A stretch of DNA of 64,000 bases from Bacillus sp. X1(2014) (lineage in GTDB: Bacteria > Bacillota > Bacilli > Bacillales_B > DSM-18226): the NCBI RefSeq assembly GCF_007678255.1, contig NZ_VEED01000012.1, forward strand, positions 1-64,000, in the 5' to 3' direction. The translations under genes were made by a program, and so were the position numbers. Below, one piece after another: positions 33,346 to 42,677 of this stretch. Under the pieces are notes generated by a model. That model was not told the DNA's origin, ran no database searches, and was given only the letters and a program-made list of their open reading frames with translations. Every line of letters starts with the position of its first letter. The first letter of the stretch is position 1.

Positions 33346-34173
33346 TTAGTTCCTTGGATCCACAAAATCAGGATAATCAGTTATAATTCCATCTACATTC
33401 ATATTTAAGAGAAATTCTGCCGCTTCATGGCTGCGCACAGTCCAGGATTGAATTTTCATACCGTTTGCGTGTACTTGCTTGACTAATTCTTCCGTTACAA
33501 TTCCGTAGTTTGGGTTAAAGTAATCTGCGTAGGCAGCAAATTCTTTTAATGCTTGTTCCGTTGTGTCCGCTCTATTCGAAGTCAGGACTCCAATTGGTAC
33601 CTTAGGAAGCAGGCTGTTTGTTATTTTCATGGATTCAAAATTAAATGATTGAATAATGATTTTTTCATTTTGCGGTTTATCCAAGTTTCGTTCTTTTAAT
33701 TCTTGGGCTACCATTTCTTCAATTCCAGGATAAAGCTCAGGGGACTTTAATTCTATTAAAATACCAATTTTCCCATGATATCGGTCAAGAATTTCATCGA
33801 AAGCAGGAATCTTTTCCCCTTTAAATTGTTCCCCTTTCCAGCTGCCTGCATCAAGACTCCTGATCTGGTCAAATGTTAAGTCTTTAACATACCCTGTACC
33901 ATCTGTTGTTCTATCAACCTTTGTATCATGAATGATGACCAATTTCCCATCCTTGCTTCTTTGAACATCAATTTCAATATAATCTGCTTTCATGTCTACC
34001 CCTTTATCAAAAGCAGCAATGGTGTTTTCAGGCGCATACCCAGATGCTCCGCGGTGGGCAACGGTATCCATTTTTCGTAACTCCCCAGTTGTTTCTGCAG
34101 CAAACGCCTGTTGAAACGGACTAAATAATAAAGTAAAAGCAAGTCCAGCCCCTAATAAAGTTGTTTTTCTCAT
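33346..34173 (-). CDS. glpQ: Secreted glycerophosphodiester phosphodiesterase
   Basis: A 275-residue secreted enzyme releasing glycerol-3-phosphate from glycerophosphodiesters, as in phosphate recovery from lipids and teichoic acid. A signal peptide (residues 1-25, ending A-F-A) precedes the GDPD fold: A-H-R-G-A-S-G-Y-A-P-E-N-T (about 39-51), E-I-D-V-Q-R-S-K-D-G (about 67-76), H-D-T near 82-84 and the C-terminal D-G-I-I-T-D-Y-P. All catalytic His, Arg and Glu positions are present. It resembles B. subtilis GlpQ. No PhoP box was identified. Confidence 0.92.
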   Translation of the reverse strand: MRKTTLLGAGLAFTLLFSPFQQAFAAETTGELRKMDTVAHRGASGYAPENTIAAFDKGVDMKADYIEIDVQRSKDGKLVIIHDTKVDRTTDGTGYVKDLTFDQIRSLDAGSWKGEQFKGEKIPAFDEILDRYHGKIGILIELKSPELYPGIEEMVAQELKERNLDKPQNEKIIIQSFNFESMKITNSLLPKVPIGVLTSNRADTTEQALKEFAAYADYFNPNYGIVTEELVKQVHANGMKIQSWTVRSHEAAEFLLNMNVDGIITDYPDFVDPRN

Positions 34174-34340
34174 TTTTCCTCATCTCCCTTTCATATGTGT
34201 ATTACATAGAAAATTGTATGAGAAAAATGTTAAGTCACTATGGTATTCACATATAGTCATTATTAATATTATGTAAAAAAGTATAGGTACTTGTTCATTC
34301 CATAATTTACAAAAAAGCCGTTCTTTTTCCTTTTGCTAAA

Positions 34341-34425
34341 TTAAAAAGGCAGAAACCGGATAACGGCCCTGCCCAATATACACTCTACGAGATTCATTCA
34401 GGGCAGGCCCGCAGCCTTTTTCCCT
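34341..34425 (-). terminator. Long stem-loop terminator after the GH13 gene
   Basis: On the minus strand an A5-GGC...GGCCTGCCC arm near 34400-34424 pairs with GGGCAGGGCC...GCCTTTTT near 34343-34375, with internal bulges. The T-run lies at the far end. It fits the end of the sugar operon starting at 39650. Confidence 0.6.
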
Positions 34426-34433
34426 CTAATTCA

Positions 34434-36104
34434 TTACTTCAATAAATATATTCTTGTTTCATAGGGTTTAAGAGTAAAATTTTTCCGTAATTTCTTATCC
34501 ACACCGTCATAATTATGAAGAACGAGTTCAGAGGTTGAAAAAGATAAACTTCCCGGGAGACGGAACCTGGTCGATTTTCCACTAAAATTGTTAATAACAA
34601 TCGCTTTTAGATTTCCTAATTTGCGCGTGTACACAAACAACTTCGGATGATTCGCTGCTAATAAATCATAGGTACCGTAAACAAACACAGGATTCTCTTT
34701 TCTTAAACGAATCAATTTTTTGTAGAAAGAAAGGATTGAGTTTGGATCATTTACTTGTGCCTCGACGTTAATCTCTGTGTAATTCGGATTGACCCCAAGC
34801 CAAGAATGCTTCGCTGCTGTAAATCCACCTTTATTGGTTGCATCCCATTGCATTGGTGTCCGCGCATTATCCCGTCCCTTTTCCCAAATAACCTTCATAA
34901 TTTCATCATGGGAACGTCCTTTTGCCGTTTCAACATGATAGTAGTTAGTCATGCCAACATCGTTGTATTCATCAATGGAAGGGAATTGGACATTTGTCAT
35001 CCCAATTTCCTGGCCTTGGTAGATAAACGGGGTACCCTTCATTAGAAAATATAGTGCTCCTAACATTTTGGCACTCTCTTTCCAATACTCCTTGTCATTT
35101 CCCCAGCTAGAAACCCGTCGCGGCTGATCATGATTTTCAATAAATAAGGCATTCCAGCCTCTGCCTTCCAAACCTGTCTGCCACTTGGTTAAAATCTTTT
35201 TCAACTTACGAACATCAATCGAACCTTCTGCATCCTTATCCCACAGATCTAAAAATTCGAATTGAAATATCATATTAAAATAGCCGTTTTCTTCGCCTAC
35301 CCATTGATCTGCCTCATCTAGTCCAACACCGTTCGCTTCCCCAACGGTCATAATATCATAGTTCTTTATGGTTCTTTGAGAAAATTCTGTCAGGAACTTA
35401 TCAATTCCTTCCACATTCATCATTTTAGGAAAACAAGGCACGTAATCTAAGTGGTCTGGGTTTGGCATATCAGGGAATCCTGGTTCTTTTTTAATATGCG
35501 AGATGGCATCTACTCGGAAGCCGTCAATCCCTTTTTCCAGCCACCAGTTCACCATATCGTATAAAGCATCTCTTACCTCTGGATTTTCCCAATTCAAATC
35601 AGGCTGACGTGCGGAGAAGATGTGCATGAAATACTGTTCTGTTTCCTTATCATATCTCCAAGCCGGCCCACTGAAAATTGACTCCCAATTGTTCGGGGCT
35701 TTTCCATCTTTGCCATCTCTCCAAATGTACCAGTCTCTTTTCGGGTTGTCTTTTGAGGAACGCGACTCGATAAACCACGGATGTTCGTCGCTCGTATGAT
35801 TGATGACCAAATCTAGGATTAATTTCATCCCACGCTGATGAACGCCTTCAAGCAGCTCGTCAAAATCGGCCATCGTCCCGAATTCATCCATAATATCTTG
35901 GTAATCGGAAATATCATAACCATTGTCGTCATTTGGTGATTTATACATGGGTGAAAGCCAAATCACATCAATTCCTAGATCTTTGAGGTAATCTAATTTG
36001 GCCGTAACACCTTTTAAATCACCAATTCCGTCCCCATTGCTATCCATAAAACTACGAGGATAAACTTGATAAGCGACACTTTCTTTCCACCATTTTTTAT
36101 TCAC
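34434..36104 (-). CDS. GH13 alpha-glucosidase (oligo-1,6-glucosidase family)
   Basis: A 556-residue cytoplasmic enzyme of the GH13 oligo-1,6-glucosidase/maltase group. Catalytic residues are clear: nucleophile Asp199 in G-F-R-V-D-A, acid/base Glu256 in V-G-E-A-N, and transition-state His325-Asp326 in E-N-H-D-Q-P-R. The residue after the nucleophile is Ala200. Isomaltase-type enzymes usually have Val there and alpha-1,4 maltases a smaller residue, so a preference for alpha-1,4 links or an unusual substrate is possible; this is inference. It starts with GTG, GAGGTG five bases before. It is last in an operon with ThuA, MocA-type and TIM-barrel genes, which points to a keto- or otherwise modified disaccharide. 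Confidence 0.88.
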   Translation of the reverse strand: MNKKWWKESVAYQVYPRSFMDSNGDGIGDLKGVTAKLDYLKDLGIDVIWLSPMYKSPNDDNGYDISDYQDIMDEFGTMADFDELLEGVHQRGMKLILDLVINHTSDEHPWFIESRSSKDNPKRDWYIWRDGKDGKAPNNWESIFSGPAWRYDKETEQYFMHIFSARQPDLNWENPEVRDALYDMVNWWLEKGIDGFRVDAISHIKKEPGFPDMPNPDHLDYVPCFPKMMNVEGIDKFLTEFSQRTIKNYDIMTVGEANGVGLDEADQWVGEENGYFNMIFQFEFLDLWDKDAEGSIDVRKLKKILTKWQTGLEGRGWNALFIENHDQPRRVSSWGNDKEYWKESAKMLGALYFLMKGTPFIYQGQEIGMTNVQFPSIDEYNDVGMTNYYHVETAKGRSHDEIMKVIWEKGRDNARTPMQWDATNKGGFTAAKHSWLGVNPNYTEINVEAQVNDPNSILSFYKKLIRLRKENPVFVYGTYDLLAANHPKLFVYTRKLGNLKAIVINNFSGKSTRFRLPGSLSFSTSELVLHNYDGVDKKLRKNFTLKPYETRIYLLK

Positions 36105-36132
36105 TTGGGCACCTCAGTTCTTTCAAGTAAAT

Positions 36133-36903
36133 CTATTCATAAAGATTAGGCAGCTTCGATTTCAAGTAATTGATGCTGATTTCAATACTTTCAAATGGCG
36201 TACGGCGGCTTATATCCTGTTCAACCACCCACCATTTGACACCAGCTTCTCCACCTGTATTTAAGACGGCGTCAAGATCAACGCCGCCGGTTCCAAGCTC
36301 TGCGAAAAATTGTTCTTCATCGGTTGTCATGTCTTTTAAATGAATAATCGGTGTTCTATTTTTATATCGATTGATCCATTCAACCGGTTTTTCACCCGCT
36401 TTTGTCAACCAGTAGATATCAAATTCAGCCTTTACATAGTCGATGTTGGTATCATCCAAAATAGCTGACAATGCCCTTCTTCCATCAGACAAGCGGGCAA
36501 GTTCAAAATCATGATTATGGTAACAAAGGGTAATTCCTTCACGCTGGCACGCCTCACCCGTTTGATTTAATATTGAAATCAGCGCTTGATAATCCTGTTC
36601 GCTGCGACGATCTTCCATTAAGTATGGACAAACAACATATTTACTATTTAATATTTTCATTTCTTCAATGACTTGAGACAAATTGTTTTCCAAATGCTCA
36701 AGCGGGACATGGCTGGCTGCAGCGCGAAGACCAAGATCATCCAATAATGTTTTAACCGCCTTTACAGATAATCCGCCATAGCCAGCGAATTCCACGCCAT
36801 CAAATCCCAGCTCAGCCACTTTTTTCAGTGTGCCCGCAAAATCCTTTTCACTTTCTTCCCGTAAACTGTACATTTGAACGGCCACAGGTATGTTTTTCGT
36901 CAT
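36133..36903 (-). CDS. Sugar phosphate isomerase/epimerase (TIM barrel)
   Basis: A 256-residue AP-endonuclease-2-type TIM barrel, as in IolE/IolI and hydroxypyruvate isomerase. Typical elements are Q-M-Y-S-L-R near the start, G-F-D-G-V-E-F-A-G-Y-G, C-Y-H-N-H-D-F-E in the middle (metal-binding His and Glu) and I-H-L-K-D-M-T late. It shares one base with the stop of the preceding gene (TAATG), so the pair is translationally coupled. The substrate is unknown. Confidence 0.85.
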   Translation of the reverse strand: MTKNIPVAVQMYSLREESEKDFAGTLKKVAELGFDGVEFAGYGGLSVKAVKTLLDDLGLRAAASHVPLEHLENNLSQVIEEMKILNSKYVVCPYLMEDRRSEQDYQALISILNQTGEACQREGITLCYHNHDFELARLSDGRRALSAILDDTNIDYVKAEFDIYWLTKAGEKPVEWINRYKNRTPIIHLKDMTTDEEQFFAELGTGGVDLDAVLNTGGEAGVKWWVVEQDISRRTPFESIEISINYLKSKLPNLYE

Positions 36904-37871
36904 TACACCCACCACATTTGGGATACCGATTCTTCAATTAGCACCGATTTCAAATTGGTTACTGCACGATTGAAACCTTCGTTAATTGACATAATTGGAT
37001 CCTCATGTTCAATGCTGACCACATAATCATACCCGTAGGTGCGGAGTGCACTCATCATATCAGACCATTCTTTTAGGCTATGTCCACAGCCAACTGAACG
37101 GAACGACCATGCCCTCGTTTTCACTTCTCCATAAGGCTGCATATCCGTTAATCCATACATATTCACATTTTCCTGATCAATGTATGTGTCTTTGGCATGA
37201 AAATGATGAATTGCATTTTCTTTCGCTAAAATTTTTATTGCTGCTACCGGGTCAATTCCCTGCCACCATAAGTGGCTTGGGTCTAAATTAGCACCAATGG
37301 CATCACAGGTTTCCTCACGGAGCTTCAAGAGTGTATACGGGGTGTGAACTAAAAATCCTCCGTGAAGTTCAAGCCCTATTTTTACGTTGTGGTCCTTGGC
37401 AAATTGACCAACTTCCTTCCAATAAGGAATCAGCTTTTCTTCCCATTGCCACTTTAACACATCGCCATATTCATTCGGCCACGGGGTTACTGGCCAGTTT
37501 GGATATTTAGCTCCCTCATGGTCACCTGCTGTACCCGAAAAACAGTTAACAACCGGCACTTCCAAAAGTGCAGCAAGTTTAATCGTTTTTAAAAGTGTTT
37601 CGTGTGAGTTTTTAGCAAATTCTTTTTCAGGAGAAATTGGATTTCCATGGCAGCTGAAGGCACTGATCGTTAGCCCGCGCTCTTCTACTTTTTGAATATA
37701 CTCTTGGCGCGCCGCTTCACTTTCTAATAACGTATCTAAATCACAGTGATTGTTTCCAGGATAGCATCCCGTTCCGATTTCAACTGCATGCAGTCCAGCT
37801 TCTTTGACAGTATCAAGCATTTCCTCAAATGATTTTTCAGCAAATAATACAGTAAAAACTCCTAGTTTCAT
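36903..37871 (-). CDS. Sugar phosphate isomerase/epimerase, second TIM barrel
   Basis: A 322-residue TIM-barrel protein of the same superfamily as its neighbour but diverged. It has A-G-L-H-A-V-E-I-G-T-G near 26-36, G-L-E-L-H-G-G-F (Glu/His metal ligands), A-N-L-D-P-S-H-L-W-W-Q-G-I-D, then H-F-H-A-K-D-T. The D-P-S-H-L-W-W-Q-G pattern is typical of the subgroup that accompanies Gfo/Idh/MocA dehydrogenases in oxidised-sugar pathways. The ATG at 37871 follows AAGGGAG; an upstream ATG overlaps the MocA gene and lacks a ribosome site. Confidence 0.85.
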   Translation of the reverse strand: MKLGVFTVLFAEKSFEEMLDTVKEAGLHAVEIGTGCYPGNNHCDLDTLLESEAARQEYIQKVEERGLTISAFSCHGNPISPEKEFAKNSHETLLKTIKLAALLEVPVVNCFSGTAGDHEGAKYPNWPVTPWPNEYGDVLKWQWEEKLIPYWKEVGQFAKDHNVKIGLELHGGFLVHTPYTLLKLREETCDAIGANLDPSHLWWQGIDPVAAIKILAKENAIHHFHAKDTYIDQENVNMYGLTDMQPYGEVKTRAWSFRSVGCGHSLKEWSDMMSALRTYGYDYVVSIEHEDPIMSINEGFNRAVTNLKSVLIEESVSQMWWV

Positions 37872-37887
37872 AATGAATTCTCCCTTC

Positions 37888-38922
37888 TTAAAGTTGAGAT
37901 ACTTTAACGATTTGTTTCGTTTCATTAGATTGAAGGGCTGCTAAAATCACTGCTAGTGATTTCAGGCCTTCTTCTCCAGGAATAAGCGGCTCTTGGTTCT
38001 GAACAACCGCATCCACGAAGTGATTGATCACATGTGTGGTCCGTTGTCCGCCCGCATCATTTGACTGAATTTTTCCAAGCTGATAATTAATCACATCTCC
38101 GTTGGCATACTGAACAACTAGTGAATTATTTGGATCATCCTCTAAACGAAGAATCGCTTTTTCACCATAAATAATCGTCGAGTTATCTTCTTTGCTGACA
38201 TAAGCCCAGCTGGCGGCAAGGGTTCCGATAATCCCGTTCTCAGTCTTTAATATACAAACCGCATTGTCATCGACATCAGCGAAAGCTTTGGCACTTGTTT
38301 CAACAAAGGAGCCAACCTCGGTAATTTCTTCACCTAGTACAAACCTTAATAAGTCGGTCTTATGGACTCCTAAATCACCCATTGCACCAACGAATGCTTT
38401 ATCCTTTTCAAAAAACCAGCTGTCTTTCCCATCTACACTCCAGCCCTCTGGACCGCCATGCCCAAACGCTGTGCGGAAACTATAAATTTTGCCGATTTCA
38501 CCGCTTGCAATTAACTGACGTGCTCGTTGGTGTGATGGTACAAAGCGCTGATTATGGGCAATCATTAACTTTTTGCCGCTTTCTTTAGCTGCGGCAATCA
38601 TGGCTTCTGCTTCCTGTTTTGAAGTGGCCATTGGTTTTTCGCAGAGTACATGTAGACCTGCATTTAGGGCCGCAATTGAAATGGGGGCATGAAGATAATT
38701 CGGTGTACAAACGCTGACAGCATCGACTATACCACTGCTAACTAACTCTTCATAATTTGTGTAAGCTTCCACTTCATATTTTTCTGCAATCTCGTTAACC
38801 CGTTCTTCATTAATATCACAAGCTGCGACTAACTCGACATTTTGATTCGCAAGATATTCAGGTATATGGCGGTGCTGGGCAATGCTGCCGCAACCGATTA
38901 CTCCAACTCTTAACTTTTTCAT
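37888..38922 (-). CDS. Gfo/Idh/MocA family oxidoreductase
   Basis: A 344-residue NAD(P)-dependent dehydrogenase of the myo-inositol dehydrogenase/glucose-fructose oxidoreductase group. The Rossmann fold opens R-V-G-V-I-G-C-G-S-I-A-Q (5-16), the signature E-K-P-M-A follows at about 95-99, and a C-terminal alpha/beta domain carries D-L-G-V-H-K-T-D-L. It shares one base with the end of the ThuA-type gene. Members in such operons oxidise or reduce a ring carbon of a sugar; the substrate here is unknown. Confidence 0.9.
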   Translation of the reverse strand: MKKLRVGVIGCGSIAQHRHIPEYLANQNVELVAACDINEERVNEIAEKYEVEAYTNYEELVSSGIVDAVSVCTPNYLHAPISIAALNAGLHVLCEKPMATSKQEAEAMIAAAKESGKKLMIAHNQRFVPSHQRARQLIASGEIGKIYSFRTAFGHGGPEGWSVDGKDSWFFEKDKAFVGAMGDLGVHKTDLLRFVLGEEITEVGSFVETSAKAFADVDDNAVCILKTENGIIGTLAASWAYVSKEDNSTIIYGEKAILRLEDDPNNSLVVQYANGDVINYQLGKIQSNDAGGQRTTHVINHFVDAVVQNQEPLIPGEEGLKSLAVILAALQSNETKQIVKVSQL

Positions 38923-39650
38923 TATTGATGTCCTCCTTTAATTTGTTCTAGCGGTTTCGCATTTCCGTAGACTGGACGTTCCCGTTTGACAGGTGCTGCC
39001 CATTTGACTGCATTGATGATTACACGCTGAATCTGTTCATAATGGTAAGTCGGATAAGTTTCATGGCCCGGCCTGAAATAAAATACTTTTCCATTTCCAC
39101 GTTTGTAGGTGATTCCGCTGCGGAATACTTCGCCGCCTTCAAACCAGCTCGTAAAGATAAGCTCATCTGGCTGCGGGATATCGAAGTGCTCGCCATACAT
39201 TTCTTCTTTGGATAGTTCAATATATTCAGAGATTCCTTCTGTTATTGGATGGCTTGGGCTCACAACCCAAAGGCGTTCTTTTTCATCGGCTTCCCGCCAC
39301 TTTAGATCGCAGCTGGTCCCCATTAAGGTTTTAAAGATTTTTGAAAAATGGCCGGAGTGAAGAACAATTAATCCCATTCCATCGAGAACACGCTGTTGAA
39401 CTTTTTGAACGATCTCATCTTTCACTTCTCCATGGGCGAGGTGCCCCCACCAAACCAGGACATCAGTGGCTGCTAATACCTCATCTGTTAAGCCATGCTC
39501 TGGCTCATCAAGAGTAGCCGTACCTGTTTCAATACCTTCAGCCTGAAGGAATTGGGCGATGGTGCCATGGATCCCTGTTGGATAGATATCTCTGACGACT
39601 GGATTTTTTTGCTCATGACGATTTTCATTCCATACGGTAACTTTCAACAT
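38922..39650 (-). CDS. ThuA domain protein
   Basis: A 242-residue protein with the trehalose-utilisation ThuA fold (glutamine-amidotransferase-like). Marks are [10 protein letters not shown] at the start, [10 protein letters not shown] near 84-93, L-I-V-L-H-S-G-H-F near 113-121 and [13 protein letters not shown] near 190-202. ThuA proteins take part in breakdown of 3-keto sugars made from trehalose or sucrose. It is the first gene of the operon; AGGAG precedes the ATG by about ten bases, and a possible cre site lies 60 bp upstream. Confidence 0.88.
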   Translation of the reverse strand: MLKVTVWNENRHEQKNPVVRDIYPTGIHGTIAQFLQAEGIETGTATLDEPEHGLTDEVLAATDVLVWWGHLAHGEVKDEIVQKVQQRVLDGMGLIVLHSGHFSKIFKTLMGTSCDLKWREADEKERLWVVSPSHPITEGISEYIELSKEEMYGEHFDIPQPDELIFTSWFEGGEVFRSGITYKRGNGKVFYFRPGHETYPTYHYEQIQRVIINAVKWAAPVKRERPVYGNAKPLEQIKGGHQ

Positions 39651-39709
39651 AATGAATGACTCCTTTGATTGGTTACTTTATTATTAATTTTAGAGATTGA
39701 TAGAATATA

Positions 39710-39724
39710 TGAAACGGCTTACAT
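39710..39724 (-). promoter_or_regulatory. Possible cre (CcpA) site upstream of the ThuA operon
   Basis: On the minus strand ATGTAAGCCGTTTCA matches the Bacillus cre consensus WTGNAARCGNWWWCA at 14 of 15 positions. It lies 60 bp before the ThuA start and would give glucose repression of the operon. Confidence 0.5.
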
Positions 39725-39800
39725 TGACAGATAGGGTGGAAAATATTGAACTCCACTTGCGTGGGTACATTTACCTTGGTTGGTGATATTTCCTCTTTGC

Positions 39801-40556
39801 GTTCAATGGAATGCTCTTTCATTTACAGGGGCGGCCCATTTTTTCCCCTTATCGGGCAATGGAGCGCTCTTTCATTTACCGGCGCGGACCACTTTTCCCC
39901 TTAACGGGCAATGGAGCGCTCTTTCATTTACCGGCGCGGCGATTTTTTCCCTTTTGCGGGCAATGGAGTGCTCTTTCATTTACTGGCGCGGCTCTTTTTT
40001 CCCTTTTGCGGGCAATGGCGTGCTCTTTCATTTACCAGGGCGGACCACTTTTCCCCTTAACGGGCAATGGCGTGCTCTTTCATTTACCAGGGCGGCCCAC
40101 TTTTCCCCTTAACGGGCAATGGAGTGCTCTTTCATTTACCGTCGCGGCCCTCTTTTTCCCTTTTCGGGCAATGGAGTACTCTTTCATTTACCGTCGCGGT
40201 CCGCTTTATCTCTTATCGGGCAATGGAGCGCTCTTTCATTTACCGGCGCGGTCCGCTTAATCCCTTTTCGGGCAATGGCGTGCTCTTTCATTTACCGGCA
40301 CGGCCCACTTTTTCCCTATTGCGGGCAATGGAGCGCTCTTTCATTTACCGCCGTGGCGATTTTTTCCCCTTAACGGGCAATGGAGTGCTCTTTCATTTAC
40401 CAGGGTGGCACTTTTTTCCCCTTAACGGGCAATGGTGTGCTCTTTCATTTACCGGCGCGGCCCATTTTCCCCTTAACGGGCAATGTAGCGCTCTTTCATT
40501 TACCGTCGCGGCGATTTTTTCCCCTTAACAGTGAATGGGGTCCTCCTCCATTTACC
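39801..40556. repeat. Tandem repeat array B, 52-bp period, about 15 copies
   Basis: The motif GCTCTTTCATTTACC recurs at 39813, 39866, 39918, 39970, 40022, 40074, 40126, 40178, 40230, 40282, 40335, 40387, 40439 and 40490, with a decayed copy near 40541; steps are 51-53 bp, mostly exactly 52. Each unit reads GGGCAATGG...GCTCTTTCATTTACC...CGCGG...TTTTCCCCTTAAC. It is GC-rich relative to the flanks. Long plus-strand frames cross it in all three phases because the unit has few stops. With flanks it fills the 958-bp gap 39651-40608. Confidence 0.95.
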
Positions 40557-40608
40557 GCTAAGGGACTTTTTTTATTTCATAGGTAAATGAAACAATAGTA
40601 TAAATCTT

Positions 40609-41688
40609 TTACACCAGTTCAGCTTTGTACAAATCAAAATCCTTAATGACTTCGTTCATTTCAGCTGCTTTGAAAATAGTTTCAATTAACCGTAAGACAC
40701 GCAGCACTTCTGTATTTTTTACGATAGGGTCAGCCTTTCCTTCAATGACGGAAATGACGTTTTCGAAAAAGCTTTCCATCGTTGATTCTATCTCTGGTAA
40801 TTCAGATGTGCTGACAGCTGCTTCCGACGGTGGAGCCATTGTTTTCGTTAAGCCTTGCCCGGCCTGAATTGGTTTTGGGGATTCTATATCCACACCGAAG
40901 TTTTGGGTCACAATCCTCCCTGCTACGCTCCAATCCTCAATCACTGCTGTGCCGGCAGTCCCTTTGACATACCATCTAGGCAATTGAATAAAATTCGTGG
41001 TCCCAACTTCAATTATAGCTGTGCAGCCATTTTCAAACGTGATGATTGTCTGAAAACCATCATCTACTTCATCCCCTAGAACAAAACTTAAATTGGCGTA
41101 TACGCTTGCAATCTTACTATCGACCATAAACAGCAATTGATCGAGTAAATGAACTCCCCAATCAAGGAGCATTCCCCCGCCATGTGCTTTCAAATGGCGC
41201 CAATCGCCCGGGATCCCGTTTGCGCCTTGGACGCGCGATTCAATGTGAAAGACGTTACCGATCATCGTTTTATCGTATATTTTTTTTATCGTTAGAAAAT
41301 CCTTATCCCAGCGGCGATTTTGGTGAACCACAAATTTACGATTGTTTGCTTCTGCAACCTGGATAATTTCTTCTAATTCCTCGCTGTAAATAGTGACTGG
41401 TTTTTCACAGATGACATGTTTTTTCGCGACTAAAGCAGCATTCGCTATTTCTTTATGTACTTCGTTAGGCGTTGCAATCAGAACGAGGTCTACATCCTGA
41501 TCGGATAAAACGTCAGAGTAACTTTCATATACTTTATATCCATCTGCTAGGGATGCTGCACGTCTTTCTTCTAAAGTATCAAAGGTCCCAACGACGTTTA
41601 TTGTTTGATTTTCTTTGAGTAATTTTGCGTGATAGCTTCCCATCCCGCCATAACCAACAATCACTAAATTATAGGTTTTATTTGTCAT
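40609..41688 (-). CDS. Gfo/Idh/MocA family oxidoreductase, second copy
   Basis: A 359-residue dehydrogenase of the same superfamily as the enzyme at 37888-38922 but clearly different. It opens N-L-V-I-V-G-Y-G-G-M-G-S-Y-H (7-20), has E-K-P-V-T near 95-99, then H-Q-N-R-R-W-D and a C-terminal domain with L-L-D-W-G-V-H-L-L-D-Q-L. The H-Q-N-R-R-W-D motif occurs in MocA-type oxidoreductases of sugar-acid and inositol metabolism. It is divergent from the AraC-type regulator, its likely controller, and separated from the ThuA operon by the repeat array. Confidence 0.88.
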   Translation of the reverse strand: MTNKTYNLVIVGYGGMGSYHAKLLKENQTINVVGTFDTLEERRAASLADGYKVYESYSDVLSDQDVDLVLIATPNEVHKEIANAALVAKKHVICEKPVTIYSEELEEIIQVAEANNRKFVVHQNRRWDKDFLTIKKIYDKTMIGNVFHIESRVQGANGIPGDWRHLKAHGGGMLLDWGVHLLDQLLFMVDSKIASVYANLSFVLGDEVDDGFQTIITFENGCTAIIEVGTTNFIQLPRWYVKGTAGTAVIEDWSVAGRIVTQNFGVDIESPKPIQAGQGLTKTMAPPSEAAVSTSELPEIESTMESFFENVISVIEGKADPIVKNTEVLRVLRLIETIFKAAEMNEVIKDFDLYKAELV

Positions 41689-41812
41689 TTATATTCTCCT
41701 TCAGGACTTACTTATTTGATTCCATCTTAAACTTTGTCTCATCAAATAAACATAGATGATATAATTGAAACATCGACTATTTTGCTATTTTATTTTTTTA
41801 GAAGGTGAGTAC

Positions 41813-42589
41813 ATGACCACGAATATATTTTTTTGCGGGTATTCCTTTCACACAAATGGATACCATGCCCAACATAAATCCGGATACCCTTCGTATCTTT
41901 TTCGCCTGCAATCAGAAGGTGTCTGTGAAGTAGTGGTGAAGGGAAGAAAAATGGAACTCGAGAAAGGAGACCTTCTCCTCATTAAACCAGGGGATCATTA
42001 TGAACTGCTGGTTAAAGCGGGACAAAACAGCGGGGACTATCACATAGTCTGTGAAGGAGCTTGGGTGGACGAGTGGTGGAGCCGTTCCGCTAAGCCGCCT
42101 GTCTCCCGAATCGATCTGGATGAAAAACTGCTCTCCTTATGGCGGCAAATCATAAACGAAAAACGCCGTCCATCCTCGAGCCAAAACGAAGAACTCACCG
42201 GTTATTTGCTGCGAGCACTCTGTTTATACCTGGAACGAGGTGTCAACGAAACGGTTCCTACCTTCAATCACCCGTATACCGTCACACGGATGATGAGGTA
42301 CATTGAAGAGCATGCCCTAGCAGCATTTAAAGTGGAGAATGTGGCACGCCATGCTGGTCTTAGCGTTTCGCGTTCCGTTCATCTTTTTAAAAGCAGTGTC
42401 GGGAAAACGATGGTTGAATACGCCTTAGAAATCCGTTTATCCGCTGCAGTCGAGCGAATGAAATACACATCCATGACACTTGAACAAATTGCCGAAGATT
42501 GCGGCTTCGGCAGCTATCCTTATTTTCACAGGGTATTTCATAAGAAATATGGCATGGCCCCTGGGGCGTATAGGCGTCTGGAATACTAG
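41813..42589 (+). CDS. AraC family transcriptional regulator
   Basis: A 258-residue regulator with an N-terminal cupin-type ligand domain (about 1-130; K-M-E-L-E-K-G-D-L-L-L-I-K-P-G-D-H-Y is the cupin-like strand set) and a C-terminal double helix-turn-helix of the AraC type (about 160-255). The second HTH ends C-G-F-G-S-Y-P-Y-F-H-R-V-F-H-K-K-Y-G-M-A-P-G-A-Y-R-R, close to the family profile. The ATG at 41813 follows GAAGGTGAG; a longer frame starting TTG is unlikely. A perfect TATAAT lies at 41760-41765. It likely activates the divergent MocA-type gene or the ThuA operon in response to a sugar. Confidence 0.88.
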   Translation: MTTNIFFCGYSFHTNGYHAQHKSGYPSYLFRLQSEGVCEVVVKGRKMELEKGDLLLIKPGDHYELLVKAGQNSGDYHIVCEGAWVDEWWSRSAKPPVSRIDLDEKLLSLWRQIINEKRRPSSSQNEELTGYLLRALCLYLERGVNETVPTFNHPYTVTRMMRYIEEHALAAFKVENVARHAGLSVSRSVHLFKSSVGKTMVEYALEIRLSAAVERMKYTSMTLEQIAEDCGFGSYPYFHRVFHKKYGMAPGAYRRLEY

Positions 42590-42630
42590 AATTCAAGAAT
42601 AGTAAATAGTATTTGAATCAGTTATTAAAA

Positions 42631-42677
42631 GCAGACGGTATAGCGGGAATCTTTTATAGATTCTCGTTACCATCTGC
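42631..42677. terminator. Bidirectional terminator between convergent regulator genes
   Basis: GCAGA-GGTA...GGGAATC pairs with GATTCTCG...TACC-TCTGC in a long interrupted stem (42631-42651 with 42658-42677). It overlaps the 3' end of the LacI-type gene; T-runs occur on both sides. Confidence 0.65.

Noticed and set aside
39801..40556. CRISPR array
   Set aside because: Whole 52-bp units repeat head to tail with no unique spacers, and no cas genes are in the window.
39780..40586. Long plus-strand open frames of 68-153 codons in all three phases
   Set aside because: They are produced by the 52-bp tandem repeat, which has few stops and is not a multiple of 3, so each frame repeats after three units. 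No ribosome site or protein-like composition.
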